A DNA stretch of 64,000 bases from Aestuariibacter sp. (GTDB lineage Bacteria; Pseudomonadota; Gammaproteobacteria; Enterobacterales; Alteromonadaceae), in the NCBI GenBank assembly GCA_017794925.1, contig CP051238.1, positions 2,227,138 to 2,291,137 on the forward strand, in the 5' to 3' direction. Positions 8,810 through 18,518 of this stretch are shown piece after piece (the stretch's first letter is position 1; each line of letters begins with the position of its first letter). A model generated the notes under the pieces. The model did no database searches and was not told where the DNA came from. It saw nothing but the letters and a program-made list of their open reading frames with translations. A program made the translations under genes and the position numbers.

Positions 8810-10654
8810 GTGTTAAATCAAAATTCTATTTTTAAGGTCCTGGTGGTCCTGGTGCTGGTGGCGATGTGTAGTTTGTACGCACTGCCCAATATTTACGGCG
8901 AAGATAACGCTGTACAAATTTCAGCATCACGCAACTCTACGGTGACCGAAGCCCTCGAATCCAGAGTGTCAGATATTCTGGCAGCCAATGATATTGCCAA
9001 AAAGTCCATCGAGTTTGAAAACGAGCAAATTCTGATTCGTTTGAATGATTCTGACAGCCAGTTGCGTGCGCGTGACTTACTGGACCGCGAATTAGGCGAT
9101 GACTATGTGGTTGCTATGAACCTGGCGGCAGATACACCAGAGTGGCTGGAAAGCCTTGGTGGTGAGCCGATGAAACTGGGTCTGGATTTGCGTGGCGGCG
9201 TTCACTTCCTGATGGAAGTGGATATGAACGAAGCCATTGCGAAAGCACTGGAAGACGCCGAAAGTGATTTTCGTACTGCGTTGCGTGAAGAGAAGCTTCG
9301 TTACCGCTCGGTAAATGTGCGCGACGGTCATATCGATATTCAGTTCCGCGACGAAGAAACTCTTGGTAAAGCGGAGTTCTTCCTGGAAAACCGCAACCGC
9401 GATCTGACTTACCAGGAGTTAGACGGTCTGGTATTACGTGCTCAGTTTGCCGAAACCAAACTGGCTGAAATTCGTGACTACGCGGTGAAGCAAAACATCA
9501 CCATTATTCGCAACCGGGTTAATCAGTTAGGTGTTGCTGAACCTGTAGTTCAGAAGCAGGGCGCAGAACGTATTGTTGTTCAGTTGCCGGGTATTCAGGA
9601 CACCGCGCGTGCCAAAGAAATCCTTAACGCGACTGCTACCCTGGAATTCCGTATGGTTGACCAGGATAACGACGTACGTGACGCTCAGCAGGGCAGGGTA
9701 CCGCCGGGTTCTCAGTTACTGAACGACAAAGACGGTCGTCCGGTGTTACTGAAGAAGCGCGTGATCGTGAAAGGTAACCACATTATCGACGCGAATAGCG
9801 GTGTCGATGAATATGGGTTACCTCAGGTTAGCATCTCTCTGGACTCGGAAGGTGGTAACAAGATGTCTCGCGGCAGCCGTGAAAATATTGGTGAGCCAAT
9901 GGCAACGGTATTCATTGAATACAAAGCCACCGGTGACCGCGACGCCAACGGTAAATTAATTTTTGAGCGTCACGAAGAAGTAATTAACGTGGCGACCATC
10001 CGCTCTCAGTTTGGCAGCAGTTTCCGGATAACAGGTCTGGATTCGCCTAAAGAAGCCCGCGACCTGAGCTTGCTGCTTCGCGCTGGCGCATTGATTGCAC
10101 CTATTCAGATTGTGGAAGAACGTACCGTAGGTCCGAGCCTGGGTCAGGAAAACATCGATTTAGGTATGCAGGCCATTATTTGGGGTCTGGCGCTGGTGAT
10201 GGTGTTCATGCTGATTTACTACAAAGCATTTGGTGTAGTAGCGAATATTGCACTGGCGATAAACCTGGTAATGATAGTGGGCATTATGTCGATGATCCCA
10301 GGTGCAACCCTAACGTTGCCAGGTATGGCCGGTATCGTGCTTACCGTCGGTATGGCCGTTGACGCCAACGTGCTGATATTCGAACGTATTCGTGAAGAGC
10401 TTCGCGACGGCAGAAGTCCTCAACAAGCCATACACCATGGCTACGACAGTGCGTTCTCGACTATCTTAGATGCCAATATCACCACCTTTATTGCGGGTCT
10501 TATTCTATTCGCAGTGGGAACCGGCCCAATTAAAGGGTTCTCAATTACCCTGATGATCGGTATTGCAACCTCCATGTTTACAGCGATTCTGGTAACCCGC
10601 GTTATCGTTAATGCTGTATGGGGTGGCCGCCGTGTAAGTAAGCTGGCGATATAG
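8810..10654 (+). CDS. secD: Protein translocase subunit SecD
   Basis: 614 residues. SecD is the larger half of the SecDF proton-driven export factor. I chose GTG at 8810 over the ATG at 8804 because the ribosome-binding site (AAGGG at 8798-8802) is too close to the ATG, and starting at 8810 gives MLNQNSIFK, matching the usual SecD N-terminus. Features are TM1 with [14 protein letters not shown], the large periplasmic P1 domain, [15 protein letters not shown] (about 122), and the C-terminal five-helix RND core with [17 protein letters not shown] (about 517) and the D519-type aspartate. secF follows after 10 nt. Confidence 0.96.
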   Translation: MLNQNSIFKVLVVLVLVAMCSLYALPNIYGEDNAVQISASRNSTVTEALESRVSDILAANDIAKKSIEFENEQILIRLNDSDSQLRARDLLDRELGDDYVVAMNLAADTPEWLESLGGEPMKLGLDLRGGVHFLMEVDMNEAIAKALEDAESDFRTALREEKLRYRSVNVRDGHIDIQFRDEETLGKAEFFLENRNRDLTYQELDGLVLRAQFAETKLAEIRDYAVKQNITIIRNRVNQLGVAEPVVQKQGAERIVVQLPGIQDTARAKEILNATATLEFRMVDQDNDVRDAQQGRVPPGSQLLNDKDGRPVLLKKRVIVKGNHIIDANSGVDEYGLPQVSISLDSEGGNKMSRGSRENIGEPMATVFIEYKATGDRDANGKLIFERHEEVINVATIRSQFGSSFRITGLDSPKEARDLSLLLRAGALIAPIQIVEERTVGPSLGQENIDLGMQAIIWGLALVMVFMLIYYKAFGVVANIALAINLVMIVGIMSMIPGATLTLPGMAGIVLTVGMAVDANVLIFERIREELRDGRSPQQAIHHGYDSAFSTILDANITTFIAGLILFAVGTGPIKGFSITLMIGIATSMFTAILVTRVIVNAVWGGRRVSKLAI

Positions 10655-10664
10655 GAGCACGATC

Positions 10665-11606
10665 ATGCAATTATTAAAGTTAAAAGAAACCATCAACTTC
10701 ATGAAGCTGCGTTTGCCAGCGATGGTGCTGTCAACCGTGCTAATTCTTGGCTCGTTAGTGTCTCTGGGCGTAAACAGCCTGAACTGGGGTCTGGACTTTA
10801 CGGGTGGTACCCTGATTGAAGTGGGTTACGATGACGCCGCTGATTTGGAAGCGATTCGTCTGCAGCTAGCTGAAAACAATTTCCCGGATGCGGTAGTGCA
10901 AAACTTCGGTAGCAGTACCGACGTGCTTATTCGTATCGCTCCGCGGGAAGGCGTTAAAGCGGCGACCATTGGCGATCAGGTTATCGAGATTTTGCGTGCA
11001 GCTAATGCCGGTGTTGAAAAACGCCGTATTGAGTTTGTTGGCCCCAACGTAGGTGAAGAACTTACCGAGCAGGGCGGTCTCGCTATGTTGGTTGCGTTAA
11101 TCTGTATCCTGATTTACGTAGCGGCTCGCTTTGAATGGCGCTTCGCGTTGGGCTCAGTGTCTGCGTTGGTTCACGACGTGATCTTAACGCTGGGTTTGTT
11201 CTCCGTGCTGCAACTGGAGTTTGACTTAACGGTACTGGCCGCAGTACTGGCGGTTATCGGTTACTCGCTTAACGATACCATCGTTGTGTCTGACCGTATC
11301 CGAGAAAACTTCCGCAAAATCCGTAAAGGTGAGCCGGTTGAGATCATCAATATCTCACTAACGCAAACCTTAAACCGTACCATTATAACCTCATTAACCA
11401 CGGTACTGGTGCTGTTGGCACTGTTCTTTGTGGGTGGGGCGTTAATTCACGGTTTTGCGACTGCATTGTTGTTTGGTGTGGTAGTAGGTACTTACTCATC
11501 TATCTACATCGCGAGTTCAGTTGCGCTTGCCTTGGGTATCAGTAAAGAAGATCTGATGCCACCGCAGGTTGAGAAAGAAGGTGAAGACCTGGACGCTATG
11601 CCCTAG
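10665..11606 (+). CDS. secF: Protein translocase subunit SecF
   Basis: 313 residues, six predicted membrane helices. TM1 is followed by the SecF signature NWGLDFTGGTLIEVGY (about 40). The RND core includes ALVHDVILTLGLFSVLQ (about 167), GYSLNDTIVVSDRIREN (about 199) and LNRTIITSLTTVL (about 232). It forms one complex with SecD and YajC. It is the last gene of the transcription unit, followed by an intrinsic terminator. Confidence 0.96.
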   Translation: MQLLKLKETINFMKLRLPAMVLSTVLILGSLVSLGVNSLNWGLDFTGGTLIEVGYDDAADLEAIRLQLAENNFPDAVVQNFGSSTDVLIRIAPREGVKAATIGDQVIEILRAANAGVEKRRIEFVGPNVGEELTEQGGLAMLVALICILIYVAARFEWRFALGSVSALVHDVILTLGLFSVLQLEFDLTVLAAVLAVIGYSLNDTIVVSDRIRENFRKIRKGEPVEIINISLTQTLNRTIITSLTTVLVLLALFFVGGALIHGFATALLFGVVVGTYSSIYIASSVALALGISKEDLMPPQVEKEGEDLDAMP

Positions 11607-11630
11607 CATGCTGTCGTAGTAATGTGAATT

Positions 11631-11658
11631 GAAAGCCGCCTGTTAGGCGGCTTTTTTA
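11631..11658 (+). terminator. Terminator after secF
   Basis: AAGCCGCC (11633-11640) and GGCGGCTT (11646-11653) pair around TGTTA, followed by a T tract to about 11657. It sits between the convergent secF and comEA-like genes. Confidence 0.9.
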
Positions 11659-11662
11659 TTGC

Positions 11663-11977
11663 TTATCGTACTTCCACTGAGGTAGAAAGTTTCGCTAACA
11701 GTTTTTTGCCAATACCTTTTACCTTCATCAGATCATTTACCGTGTTAAAAGGCCCTTCTGCGTCACGGTAAGCGACGATTGCTTCAGCCTTGCTCTTTCC
11801 AATACCAGGTAATGCCATCAGTTGCTCTACGTTGGCGGCATTCAGGTTTAACAGCGTTTGTTTGCTGGCAACATGCTTTACGCTGTCAGTTGCTGCCAAT
11901 GCCTCAGCGCAGGCTGAGCCAGCACCACAAATAGTAGCCATCAAAAGGGCTAGAAACGTGAGTATGCGAGTATTCAT
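11663..11977 (-). CDS. ComEA-like helix-hairpin-helix protein
   Basis: 104 residues from ATG at 11977, chosen because AAAGGA lies 8 nt upstream; a longer frame begins at 11998. A signal peptide (about 1-24, ending ACAEA) is followed by a linker and a tandem helix-hairpin-helix module: LLNLNAANVEQLMALPGIGKSKAEAIVAYR, then FNTVNDLMKVKGIGKKLLAKL. In competent bacteria periplasmic ComEA binds incoming DNA during transformation. Many gammaproteobacteria have such a short form. Its role in DNA uptake is known for the family but not demonstrated here, and no other competence gene is in the window. Confidence 0.88.
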   Translation of the reverse strand: MNTRILTFLALLMATICGAGSACAEALAATDSVKHVASKQTLLNLNAANVEQLMALPGIGKSKAEAIVAYRDAEGPFNTVNDLMKVKGIGKKLLAKLSTSVEVR

Positions 11978-12153
11978 TTGTATATTCCTTTCATTCATGA
12001 GTTAGTGGGTACCTGGCCATAACATGAGTAAGACAGGTAAACGCAAACTCATCACTGGCTGGGTACATACACCTTAACGCTTGAATTAGAAGTGGGGCAG
12101 TACTGAAAAAGACCAGTTTTAGCGCATGTTGTGGGAAACGGAATGACAGGCAT

Positions 12154-12181
12154 AAAAAAAGCAAGCCAGTTGGCTTGCTTT
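12154..12181 (-). terminator. Terminator after isocitrate dehydrogenase gene
   Basis: Arms 12158-12168 and 12171-12181 (GCAAGCCA / TGGCTTGC core) with an A tract on the plus strand at 12154-12160, which is a T tract on the minus strand. It lies 22 nt after the stop of the minus-strand dehydrogenase gene. Confidence 0.85.
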
Positions 12182-12202
12182 AGAACAGGGGGTAAATGTC
12201 GT

Positions 12203-13210
12203 TTACAGGCGGTCAAGTACCGCTTGAGTAAACTCTGTGGTGCCGTGCTGGCCACCCAAATCACGTGTAGTACGGTCACCAGTCTCAATCACATCTTTCA
12301 ATGCGGTACGGATACGCTCGGCTTTATCGGCCATGCCCAGGTATTCCAGCATCTGTACAGAAGCCAGGATAACGCTGGTTGGGTTTGCCAGGTTTTTGCC
12401 TGCGATATCAGGTGCAGAGCCGTGCACGGCTTCAAAGATTGCACAGTCACCACCGATGTTCGCACCAGGGGCCATGCCCAGACCGCCGACTAGACCGGCA
12501 CAAAGATCAGACAGAATGTCACCAAACAGGTTAGTTGTTACAATAACGTCGAACTGGTGCGGGTTCATGACTAACTGCATACAGGCGTTGTCTACAATCA
12601 TTTCCTTCGACTCGATATCCGGATAATTCTCACCGATTTCACGAGCCACTTTCAGGAACAGACCAGAAGTTGACTTCAGGATGTTCGCTTTGTGAACCGC
12701 TGTTACTTGTTTGCGACCTTCACGGCGTGCCAATTCGTAGGCAAAAGTAACGATTTTTTCAGCGCCTTCACGGGTGATTTTACTCAGTGCTTCTGCTTCT
12801 GTGCCGTCTTCAGAGACAACCTGGCCCAAGCCTGAGTACATACCCTGTGTGTTTTCACGAACAGTGATGATGTCGATATCTTCGTAACGTGCCTTGGTTC
12901 CTTTGAATGACAGCACTGGGCGAACGTTTGCATACAGTTTGAACTGCTTACGCAGGCTGACGTTAATTGAGGTAAAGCCTTCACCTACAGGCGTTGTTAG
13001 TGGGCCTTTAAGCGTAACGTTGTTTTTTGCAATCAGGTCCAGTGTTTCCTGAGGCAGTAATTCACCGTGATTTTCCAGTGCTACCAGACCGGCATCTGCA
13101 TAATCGTAGGCAAAGTCACAACCCACTTTGTCCAGAATTTGCGTTGCAGCATCAATGATATCCGGGCCAATACCATCTCCGCGGATGACAGTAATACGTT
13201 GTTGAGTCAT
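12203..13210 (-). CDS. NAD-dependent isocitrate dehydrogenase
   Basis: 335 residues of the isocitrate/isopropylmalate dehydrogenase family. Features are ITVIRGDGIGPDI at the N-terminus, NVSLRKQFKLYANVRP (about 86), the substrate-loop RENTQGMYSGLG (about 118), the metal-binding NLFGDILSDLCAGLVGGLGMAPGANIG (about 217) and AIFEAVHGSAPDIAGKNLANP (about 246). The length and the NVSLRKQF segment, with a serine and asparagine in the substrate region, fit the short NAD-type isocitrate dehydrogenase rather than LeuB or the longer NADP enzyme. It would oxidise isocitrate to 2-oxoglutarate in the TCA cycle. The gene stands alone. Confidence 0.88.
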   Translation of the reverse strand: MTQQRITVIRGDGIGPDIIDAATQILDKVGCDFAYDYADAGLVALENHGELLPQETLDLIAKNNVTLKGPLTTPVGEGFTSINVSLRKQFKLYANVRPVLSFKGTKARYEDIDIITVRENTQGMYSGLGQVVSEDGTEAEALSKITREGAEKIVTFAYELARREGRKQVTAVHKANILKSTSGLFLKVAREIGENYPDIESKEMIVDNACMQLVMNPHQFDVIVTTNLFGDILSDLCAGLVGGLGMAPGANIGGDCAIFEAVHGSAPDIAGKNLANPTSVILASVQMLEYLGMADKAERIRTALKDVIETGDRTTRDLGGQHGTTEFTQAVLDRL

Positions 13211-13467
13211 CAGAGATCCTTAATAACTTGTACTGATTCGTTAGGTAATTTTGCTTTGGGGTAAGTGTAGCGTAAATTTCTGTAATTACAGATTTGAACC
13301 GATGACGCTCATTCATACTACCGGTTTTGCTACACCAGAGGGGCCATATCGTGTGATGTTGTTTTGTGTCTCGCACGCGGCGACACCCTCCACAGCCAGG
13401 CGCTAGTCTAAACGATCAGCCCTCAAATGAGTAGTGAATTATGCCTTTAGTAGGGTGTGTGTAGCCG
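13211..13467. other. Intergenic region, no gene seen
   Basis: 257 nt upstream of the dehydrogenase gene and downstream of the HDOD-like gene. It should hold the dehydrogenase promoter. No convincing promoter, RNA gene or ORF could be picked. A short tRNA-like string was considered and rejected. Confidence 0.5.
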
Positions 13468-15138
13468 CTATTTATTTGCTGAATGGCGATTACTTGTAAA
13501 TTCGTTCAGTGGGCACACTAAATGCGCCGATATGGTATCGCGAATAGCAGTTTCAAGCTTCATTAAAGCCGGATAGGCCTGGTTTACCTGGTTAATAAAT
13601 AGCTTCGTTGCTTTACAAGGTGACTGGTCAAGGAGCCATTGGCGCGCCCAAATCATACTCAGTCCAGTGATGCAATGTGCCTGACGCAACGATGAAGGTA
13701 CATCTGCCGGCAACTTTCCGCAGCAAGCAATAAGCTTGCTTTGCAGTTTTTGTTGTTGCCATGCGGTGGCTAACGATTGTTGATGCTGACGAATAACAGA
13801 TAATAATTTGTCGGGCTCCGGGGTGAGTAACGAGGCGACATGAAAGAGCGATTTTGGCTCTGTTGGAAACGTGATTCTTGTTTTGGCAGTCGGCAACGTG
13901 AACAGGGGGGACAAGGCAATCGTAACTACCAGGCCCGCACTCTGGGGCGTGACAGAGGTACTCACTGTGGCTAGTTCACTTGCAATTTGCGCGGCAAGCC
14001 GGGTGAGACGATTAAGCCAGTCACTTAATGGAAACGGGTGCTGAGTCAGGCGTTGATATAGTGCATGCTGTACCAGCATATGGCCAACGCGGTCCAGTCC
14101 ATAGGTAAGGATACTCTGTTTTAAATCCTGAACTGGCAACTGCATGCGGTTATCCTGAGATGCCGCTTGCGTTAAAAACGCAGTGAAAGCCGATTCAGTG
14201 CTTATCAGGTCAACGACTTTTTTGATCGCAATATCCGGGTCGTTGAGGGCCCTTAACAATTGCTCCAGAGATTTCGGGGGGCGACTTACCGGGTAGCTCG
14301 CTGGTATTGCCCACTGATAATCTGGCAACGTGAACGCCTGTTCGCTAGTGTCTTCAGATGATGTGGAATGCAATACATTGAGGCGTTCTACAATTTGAAT
14401 CCATTGGGTTAACGAAATCGACTTTCCTGATTCTGGCGTAACGCTTTCTGGTCTAACCCATTGAAATTTTTCTTTGTGGGGCAGAAATAACAGAACCTGT
14501 TCGGGTAATTGACCGACGACAACCCCAGGTTGTTGCTGAAACGTAATCCTGACCCCTTCATGCATTGCTCCCGGATAAACAACCACTGGCGATAGCATAG
14601 TCATCCTTGAGCTTTGGGCATGGACTGCAAGGTGGTGCAAGATATCGGGTAAACATAATGCAGGCTGGCGATGCAATATTGTCATCCATTGCCAGGTAAC
14701 ACTGAATACGTCGTCTGAATTGACTGCTCTCGCACCGCTGGAAAGGAGCCTGAATGCCCAGTAATGCTGGTCGAGCTTGTTTAGCTGTTCCGCTGATTGC
14801 TTTCTTGCAGAAGGCGGGCTTTGTGCCTGTTTTAACTGATAAAAGCTTAATAGCGCAGCAACGCCTTGTTGAAGCGTGTGATGATTTGCATTGGCGCGTA
14901 TTCCCAACAACAAGTACAGGGAGATGTGCCTGCGCCAGAGTTTATTTTGTGGTTGTTGTTGCGAAGCAGGAAGACAGGCTATGGCAGTGAGTAAGGGCAG
15001 GGCTGTTTCTGCAAGCGTAAGCCAGTTTGCGCTCACTGTAAGGTAGGCATTGATCTGACTGGTTTGCCTTGCTGGTAGAACAGGTAGCGATAAACTCTGT
15101 TCTGTAATATCAGCCAATTGTTCGGCAAAGGCATCCAA
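13468..15138 (-). CDS. Divergent HDOD-domain-like protein
   Basis: 556 residues, soluble, rich in glutamine and leucine. From about residue 285 to 500 the pattern LEQLLRALNDPDIAIKKVVDLISTESAFTAFL, followed by SILTYGLDRVGHMLVQHALYQRL, resembles HDOD output domains, which are catalytically inert relatives of HD phosphohydrolases found in signalling proteins. The N-terminal half (1-240) is not recognised. The gene precedes GGDEF, ppnN and queF genes only loosely, and is 5 nt after the DUF3192 gene upstream in its own operon. The HDOD call is from pattern only and is moderate. Confidence 0.55.
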   Translation of the reverse strand: MDAFAEQLADITEQSLSLPVLPARQTSQINAYLTVSANWLTLAETALPLLTAIACLPASQQQPQNKLWRRHISLYLLLGIRANANHHTLQQGVAALLSFYQLKQAQSPPSARKQSAEQLNKLDQHYWAFRLLSSGARAVNSDDVFSVTWQWMTILHRQPALCLPDILHHLAVHAQSSRMTMLSPVVVYPGAMHEGVRITFQQQPGVVVGQLPEQVLLFLPHKEKFQWVRPESVTPESGKSISLTQWIQIVERLNVLHSTSSEDTSEQAFTLPDYQWAIPASYPVSRPPKSLEQLLRALNDPDIAIKKVVDLISTESAFTAFLTQAASQDNRMQLPVQDLKQSILTYGLDRVGHMLVQHALYQRLTQHPFPLSDWLNRLTRLAAQIASELATVSTSVTPQSAGLVVTIALSPLFTLPTAKTRITFPTEPKSLFHVASLLTPEPDKLLSVIRQHQQSLATAWQQQKLQSKLIACCGKLPADVPSSLRQAHCITGLSMIWARQWLLDQSPCKATKLFINQVNQAYPALMKLETAIRDTISAHLVCPLNEFTSNRHSANK

Positions 15139-15143
15139 ATCAG

Positions 15144-15518
15144 TTAGCTACTCAGATAGGTTTGGTATGCCCCTTCACCCCACGCGACCAAGGCTTCGTT
15201 TTCGAATAGTAGTGGCGTGCATTCGTCTTGCGTAGTCAGGCCATCAGCACGAACGTGCTGAGTTCGATAAAACATAACCTGGATTTCGCGGCTACCTTGC
15301 ATCTTTGCTTCAGTGATATCCGGCGCGCCTAGCAATGCCAGCACTTCAGCACGGGTTATACCCAGCGCCAATTTGGAAATCTGCACTTTGTTGTATTCTT
15401 CCCGGTCCTGCCAGTCCATGTTCTCTGGTTTATCCGGGTAAAATGCAATCAATAAAAAGGCCAGCACGGCATAAGATGCCACGCCGAACAAAATAAGCTT
15501 AATAACTTTACTATTCAT
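15144..15518 (-). CDS. DUF3192 protein, membrane-anchored
   Basis: 124 residues. One N-terminal hydrophobic segment (about 7-26) is followed by a small soluble domain with NKVQISKLALGITRAEVLALLGAPD and the conserved end TQDECTPLLFENEALVAWGEGAY. The same domain is found in the lipoprotein encoded at 20528-20890, so the two are paralogues 5 kb apart. DUF3192 resembles the small BamE/OmlA-like fold (GxxxxEVxxLLGxPD), an inference from the pattern. It lies 5 nt upstream of the HDOD-like gene and probably shares its mRNA. Confidence 0.8.
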   Translation of the reverse strand: MNSKVIKLILFGVASYAVLAFLLIAFYPDKPENMDWQDREEYNKVQISKLALGITRAEVLALLGAPDITEAKMQGSREIQVMFYRTQHVRADGLTTQDECTPLLFENEALVAWGEGAYQTYLSS

Positions 15519-15611
15519 TTATTTATACGTTGTTTGGGAATGGGTCGTCGCTATTCGGCAACTAGTCTACCCTACTTTTTGTGTAGCTGTCAGCACCTTG
15601 AATGTTACCGA

Positions 15612-16976
15612 TTATGTATCCCGGTTAATGGTATAGCATGGTTGATACTCTGTACCCGGCAATTTCATGCGCTGTTGTGCTACAAACTGCTTCAACAGGG
15701 CATCGATGCGCGACATGATATCGGCCTCGCCCGAGAGGTTAAACGGTCCAAGCTCTCGAATTTGCTTCACACCTTCCGCTTTTACATTGCCAGCCACAAT
15801 ACCTGAAAATGCCTTACGTAAATTACTGGCCAAATCTGATAACGGTTGTTCCCGGTGCAAATTCAGTGCAGCCATACTTTTATGGGTAGGAATAAACGGT
15901 TGTTGGAAATCATCTTCAATTTTAAGCGACCAGTTAAAGCTGAATGCATCGCCCATAGCCAAACGGTATTGCTCAACTTTCTTCCCTCCCTGACATAACA
16001 CCCGTGCGACTTCCGCGGGGTCGTCGACAATGATCTGGTATTTACTTTGTGCTGCTTTACCTAGCGTTGCACCGATGAAGTCGTGAATGGCTTCGAAGTA
16101 ACTCTCACTGCCAGCCGGGCCAGTAAGTACTAACGGGTACGGCTGCTGGGCATTGCGTTCGTGAGACAATATGCCGAGCAGATACAGTAATTCTTCTGCG
16201 GTACCTACACCACCCGGAAAAATCACAATACCGTGAGCAATCCGAACAAATGCTTCCAGCCGCTTTTCGATATCCGGCATGATCACCAGCTCATTGACGA
16301 TGGCGTTAGGTGGCTCAGCTGCAATAATACTGGGTTCAGAAATACCGATGTAGCGTCCTTCTTTGAAGCGTTGTTTGGCATGGCCGATCGCAGCGCCTTT
16401 CATTGGGCCTTTCATTGCGCCAGGCCCACAGCCGGTACAAATGTTCATTTCCCTCAAGCCAAGTTGATAACCCACTTCCTTGGTGTACTTGTATTCTGTC
16501 AACCCGATTGAATGTCCGCCCCAGCAAACGATGGTATTGAGCTCATTATTCGGCTCGATGACTTTAGCGTGGCGTAGCATGTCAAATACCATGTCAGTAA
16601 TGCTGCTACTATCAAGCGGGGCTTGCTGATGAACAAAGGCGTACTTATTTCCCATGTAGAGCATATCGCGCAACACTGAAAACAGGTGTTCGTGAACGCC
16701 TCGAACAAGCCTGTCGTCAACAAATCCTACTTCCGGGGGATTAATTAATTCTAATTTAACGCCGCGTTCGCGCTTGATCAGGCGGATATCAAATGAGTCG
16801 TAAGGTGAGAAAAGGACTTCGTAGTTATCTTCATCGACACCGCTGTTTAGTACGGCTAAACAGCAATTGCGAAACATGCGGTACAGCTCACTGTTGGTGG
16901 TGTCTTCGAGTCTGCTTACCTCAACCTGAGAAAGCTGACTCATCCAGCCAACAGGGTTTAACTGAATTTTTTTCAT
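15612..16976 (-). CDS. ppnN: Nucleotide 5'-monophosphate nucleosidase PpnN
   Basis: 454 residues, full length for PpnN (YgdH). The enzyme hydrolyses purine and pyrimidine nucleoside monophosphates to base and ribose 5-phosphate and in E. coli is stimulated by (p)ppGpp. It has the LOG-family core with GGHSIGLTEYKYTKEVGYQLG (about 155), CTGCGPGAMKGPMKGA (about 181) and the phosphate-binding FPGGVGTAEELLYLLG (about 253), flanked by N- and C-terminal domains typical of the long form. It overlaps the upstream GGDEF gene by 4 nt. The neighbourhood ppnN-queF-syd is the same as in E. coli. Confidence 0.95.
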   Translation of the reverse strand: MKKIQLNPVGWMSQLSQVEVSRLEDTTNSELYRMFRNCCLAVLNSGVDEDNYEVLFSPYDSFDIRLIKRERGVKLELINPPEVGFVDDRLVRGVHEHLFSVLRDMLYMGNKYAFVHQQAPLDSSSITDMVFDMLRHAKVIEPNNELNTIVCWGGHSIGLTEYKYTKEVGYQLGLREMNICTGCGPGAMKGPMKGAAIGHAKQRFKEGRYIGISEPSIIAAEPPNAIVNELVIMPDIEKRLEAFVRIAHGIVIFPGGVGTAEELLYLLGILSHERNAQQPYPLVLTGPAGSESYFEAIHDFIGATLGKAAQSKYQIIVDDPAEVARVLCQGGKKVEQYRLAMGDAFSFNWSLKIEDDFQQPFIPTHKSMAALNLHREQPLSDLASNLRKAFSGIVAGNVKAEGVKQIRELGPFNLSGEADIMSRIDALLKQFVAQQRMKLPGTEYQPCYTINRDT

Positions 16977-18481
16977 GCGGATTCCTGTACAACTACCTGG
17001 TTACGGCCTCCGGCTTTTGCTTGGTATAAACATTTGTCTGCGCGTTCAAACGCAGCATCGAGTTCTTCGCCCGTGCGGCACTCCGTGCCACCAATAGAAA
17101 CCGTAACGGTTAATCTTTCCTGCTTGAACTTAAAGGGTAGCTGGGCCAGCCCAATTCGCAACTCATCCAGTCGATCATTAAGCTGTTGAGTGGCAAGATC
17201 AGGGATCAGCAAGATGAATTCTTCACCGCCCCATCGGGCAAGAAATTCATTGGTATGCAGACGGGTTTTCAGGTATCGGGCAATAGCCTGTAGTGTTTTA
17301 TCGCCCGCTGCGTGACCATATTGGTCATTAATCCGTTTAAAGTGGTCAACGTCAATAACGGCAATGTTCATGGGCTGATTTTGCTGCTGGCATTTCTGCC
17401 ATTCTTTATTGGCTCGTTCGTTATACGCCATTCTATTGGGGACTTTGGTTAACGGGTCGGTGTACATGTTGACCCGTTGTTCTACCAATTTCTTGCGGTA
17501 GGAGTCGGTTTGTTTCTGCAGTGATGACAATTGTTGTTGCATGGAAACCAGCAAGGTCATCAGGCCTTCCTGTTCTTCCCGGTCTGCATCTTCACCTGCC
17601 GAAAGTGAGTTGGCTAGCTGGCCCAGATAATGTTGCGCCTGTTCTTTTAACTGATCAACATTTTGCTCGCCGTCGAACGCATCTTCCATGTCTTCCAATA
17701 CGTTACGAAGTGCTTTCTGGCGTGTCTGACGTGCCTCAAAACTTTCCACACTTTTGCTGATACTGGTTGTTACTTCACCATTAATATTGCCCAGAGCATT
17801 ATTTAATCGATGGATGATTTTACCCGCAGTAGTGGCTTCCGTGACCGTTTCCTGCACCATAATACGGATTAACAGCAGACAACTACTGAGTAACTCTTCC
17901 TCGGTCAATTCCTCGTCAATGCGCTCGCGCAGTGAAGCGATATAGGTATCTTCCGGGTTGATTCTGGCATAGGTTTGCAACAGGAGAGATAACTCGTCAA
18001 TCAGATCCTGCTTAAGCTGTACTGTTTTGCTGGCGGCAGGGGAGTCTTTGGGCTCAATTACCGGTGTATCCGCCTTCAGTCCAGCCTGATAACACTTGAT
18101 GAGTTTTTCATACAGGGGTAATACCTGACCAACTGAGGAGATTGGTTTATTCAGGGCTGTTGCTACGCCAACGGCTTTCTTAACCAGGGCCTCGTCTTCC
18201 ACATAACGCTGGAATGCCTTTATATCACTTTCCAGTTGTCTTACCCACTGCTGGGTAAGGTTTCTGAGGTTCGTTGGCTCCAGCATAAAAAGCTGGTTAA
18301 TTTTATTTATGCTGACTTTGGCGAGAGTAAAATCGACGTTACCACTCAGGTGGCTTCGCAGTTTACTCAATTCTGCATCAATATCCGGAGACAAGCCTTC
18401 GTAAAAATTCGTCAGTCTGACAATGAAACTTGCTAACTGCTCGTTGTTATTCTTGAGCGATTGCAACTGCTTTGCGTCCAT
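16973..18481 (-). CDS. Cytosolic GGDEF diguanylate cyclase
   Basis: 502 residues without membrane segments. The N-terminal about 330 residues are helical, including a coiled coil (about 285-335), and are not recognised. The C-terminal GGDEF domain starts at about 335 (DPLTKVPNRMAYNERANKEW) and has IDVDHFKRINDQYGHAAGDKTL and the active-site motif GGEEF, so it should make cyclic di-GMP. The inhibitory RxxD site expected five residues before GGEEF reads HTNE, so product inhibition at that site is unlikely. It overlaps ppnN by 4 nt, suggesting co-translation of a nucleotide-second-messenger enzyme and a nucleotidase. Confidence 0.88.
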   Translation of the reverse strand: MDAKQLQSLKNNNEQLASFIVRLTNFYEGLSPDIDAELSKLRSHLSGNVDFTLAKVSINKINQLFMLEPTNLRNLTQQWVRQLESDIKAFQRYVEDEALVKKAVGVATALNKPISSVGQVLPLYEKLIKCYQAGLKADTPVIEPKDSPAASKTVQLKQDLIDELSLLLQTYARINPEDTYIASLRERIDEELTEEELLSSCLLLIRIMVQETVTEATTAGKIIHRLNNALGNINGEVTTSISKSVESFEARQTRQKALRNVLEDMEDAFDGEQNVDQLKEQAQHYLGQLANSLSAGEDADREEQEGLMTLLVSMQQQLSSLQKQTDSYRKKLVEQRVNMYTDPLTKVPNRMAYNERANKEWQKCQQQNQPMNIAVIDVDHFKRINDQYGHAAGDKTLQAIARYLKTRLHTNEFLARWGGEEFILLIPDLATQQLNDRLDELRIGLAQLPFKFKQERLTVTVSIGGTECRTGEELDAAFERADKCLYQAKAGGRNQVVVQESA

Positions 18482-18518
18482 TTTTGTTATGTCCTGTTGT
18501 TAGCAATGGCAGAGCATA

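Noticed and set aside
13290..13345. tRNA-like string on the minus strand (GGTGTAGC...GGTTCAAATC)
   Set aside because: The T-arm bases flanking TTCAAAT do not pair and no acceptor or anticodon stem could be formed.
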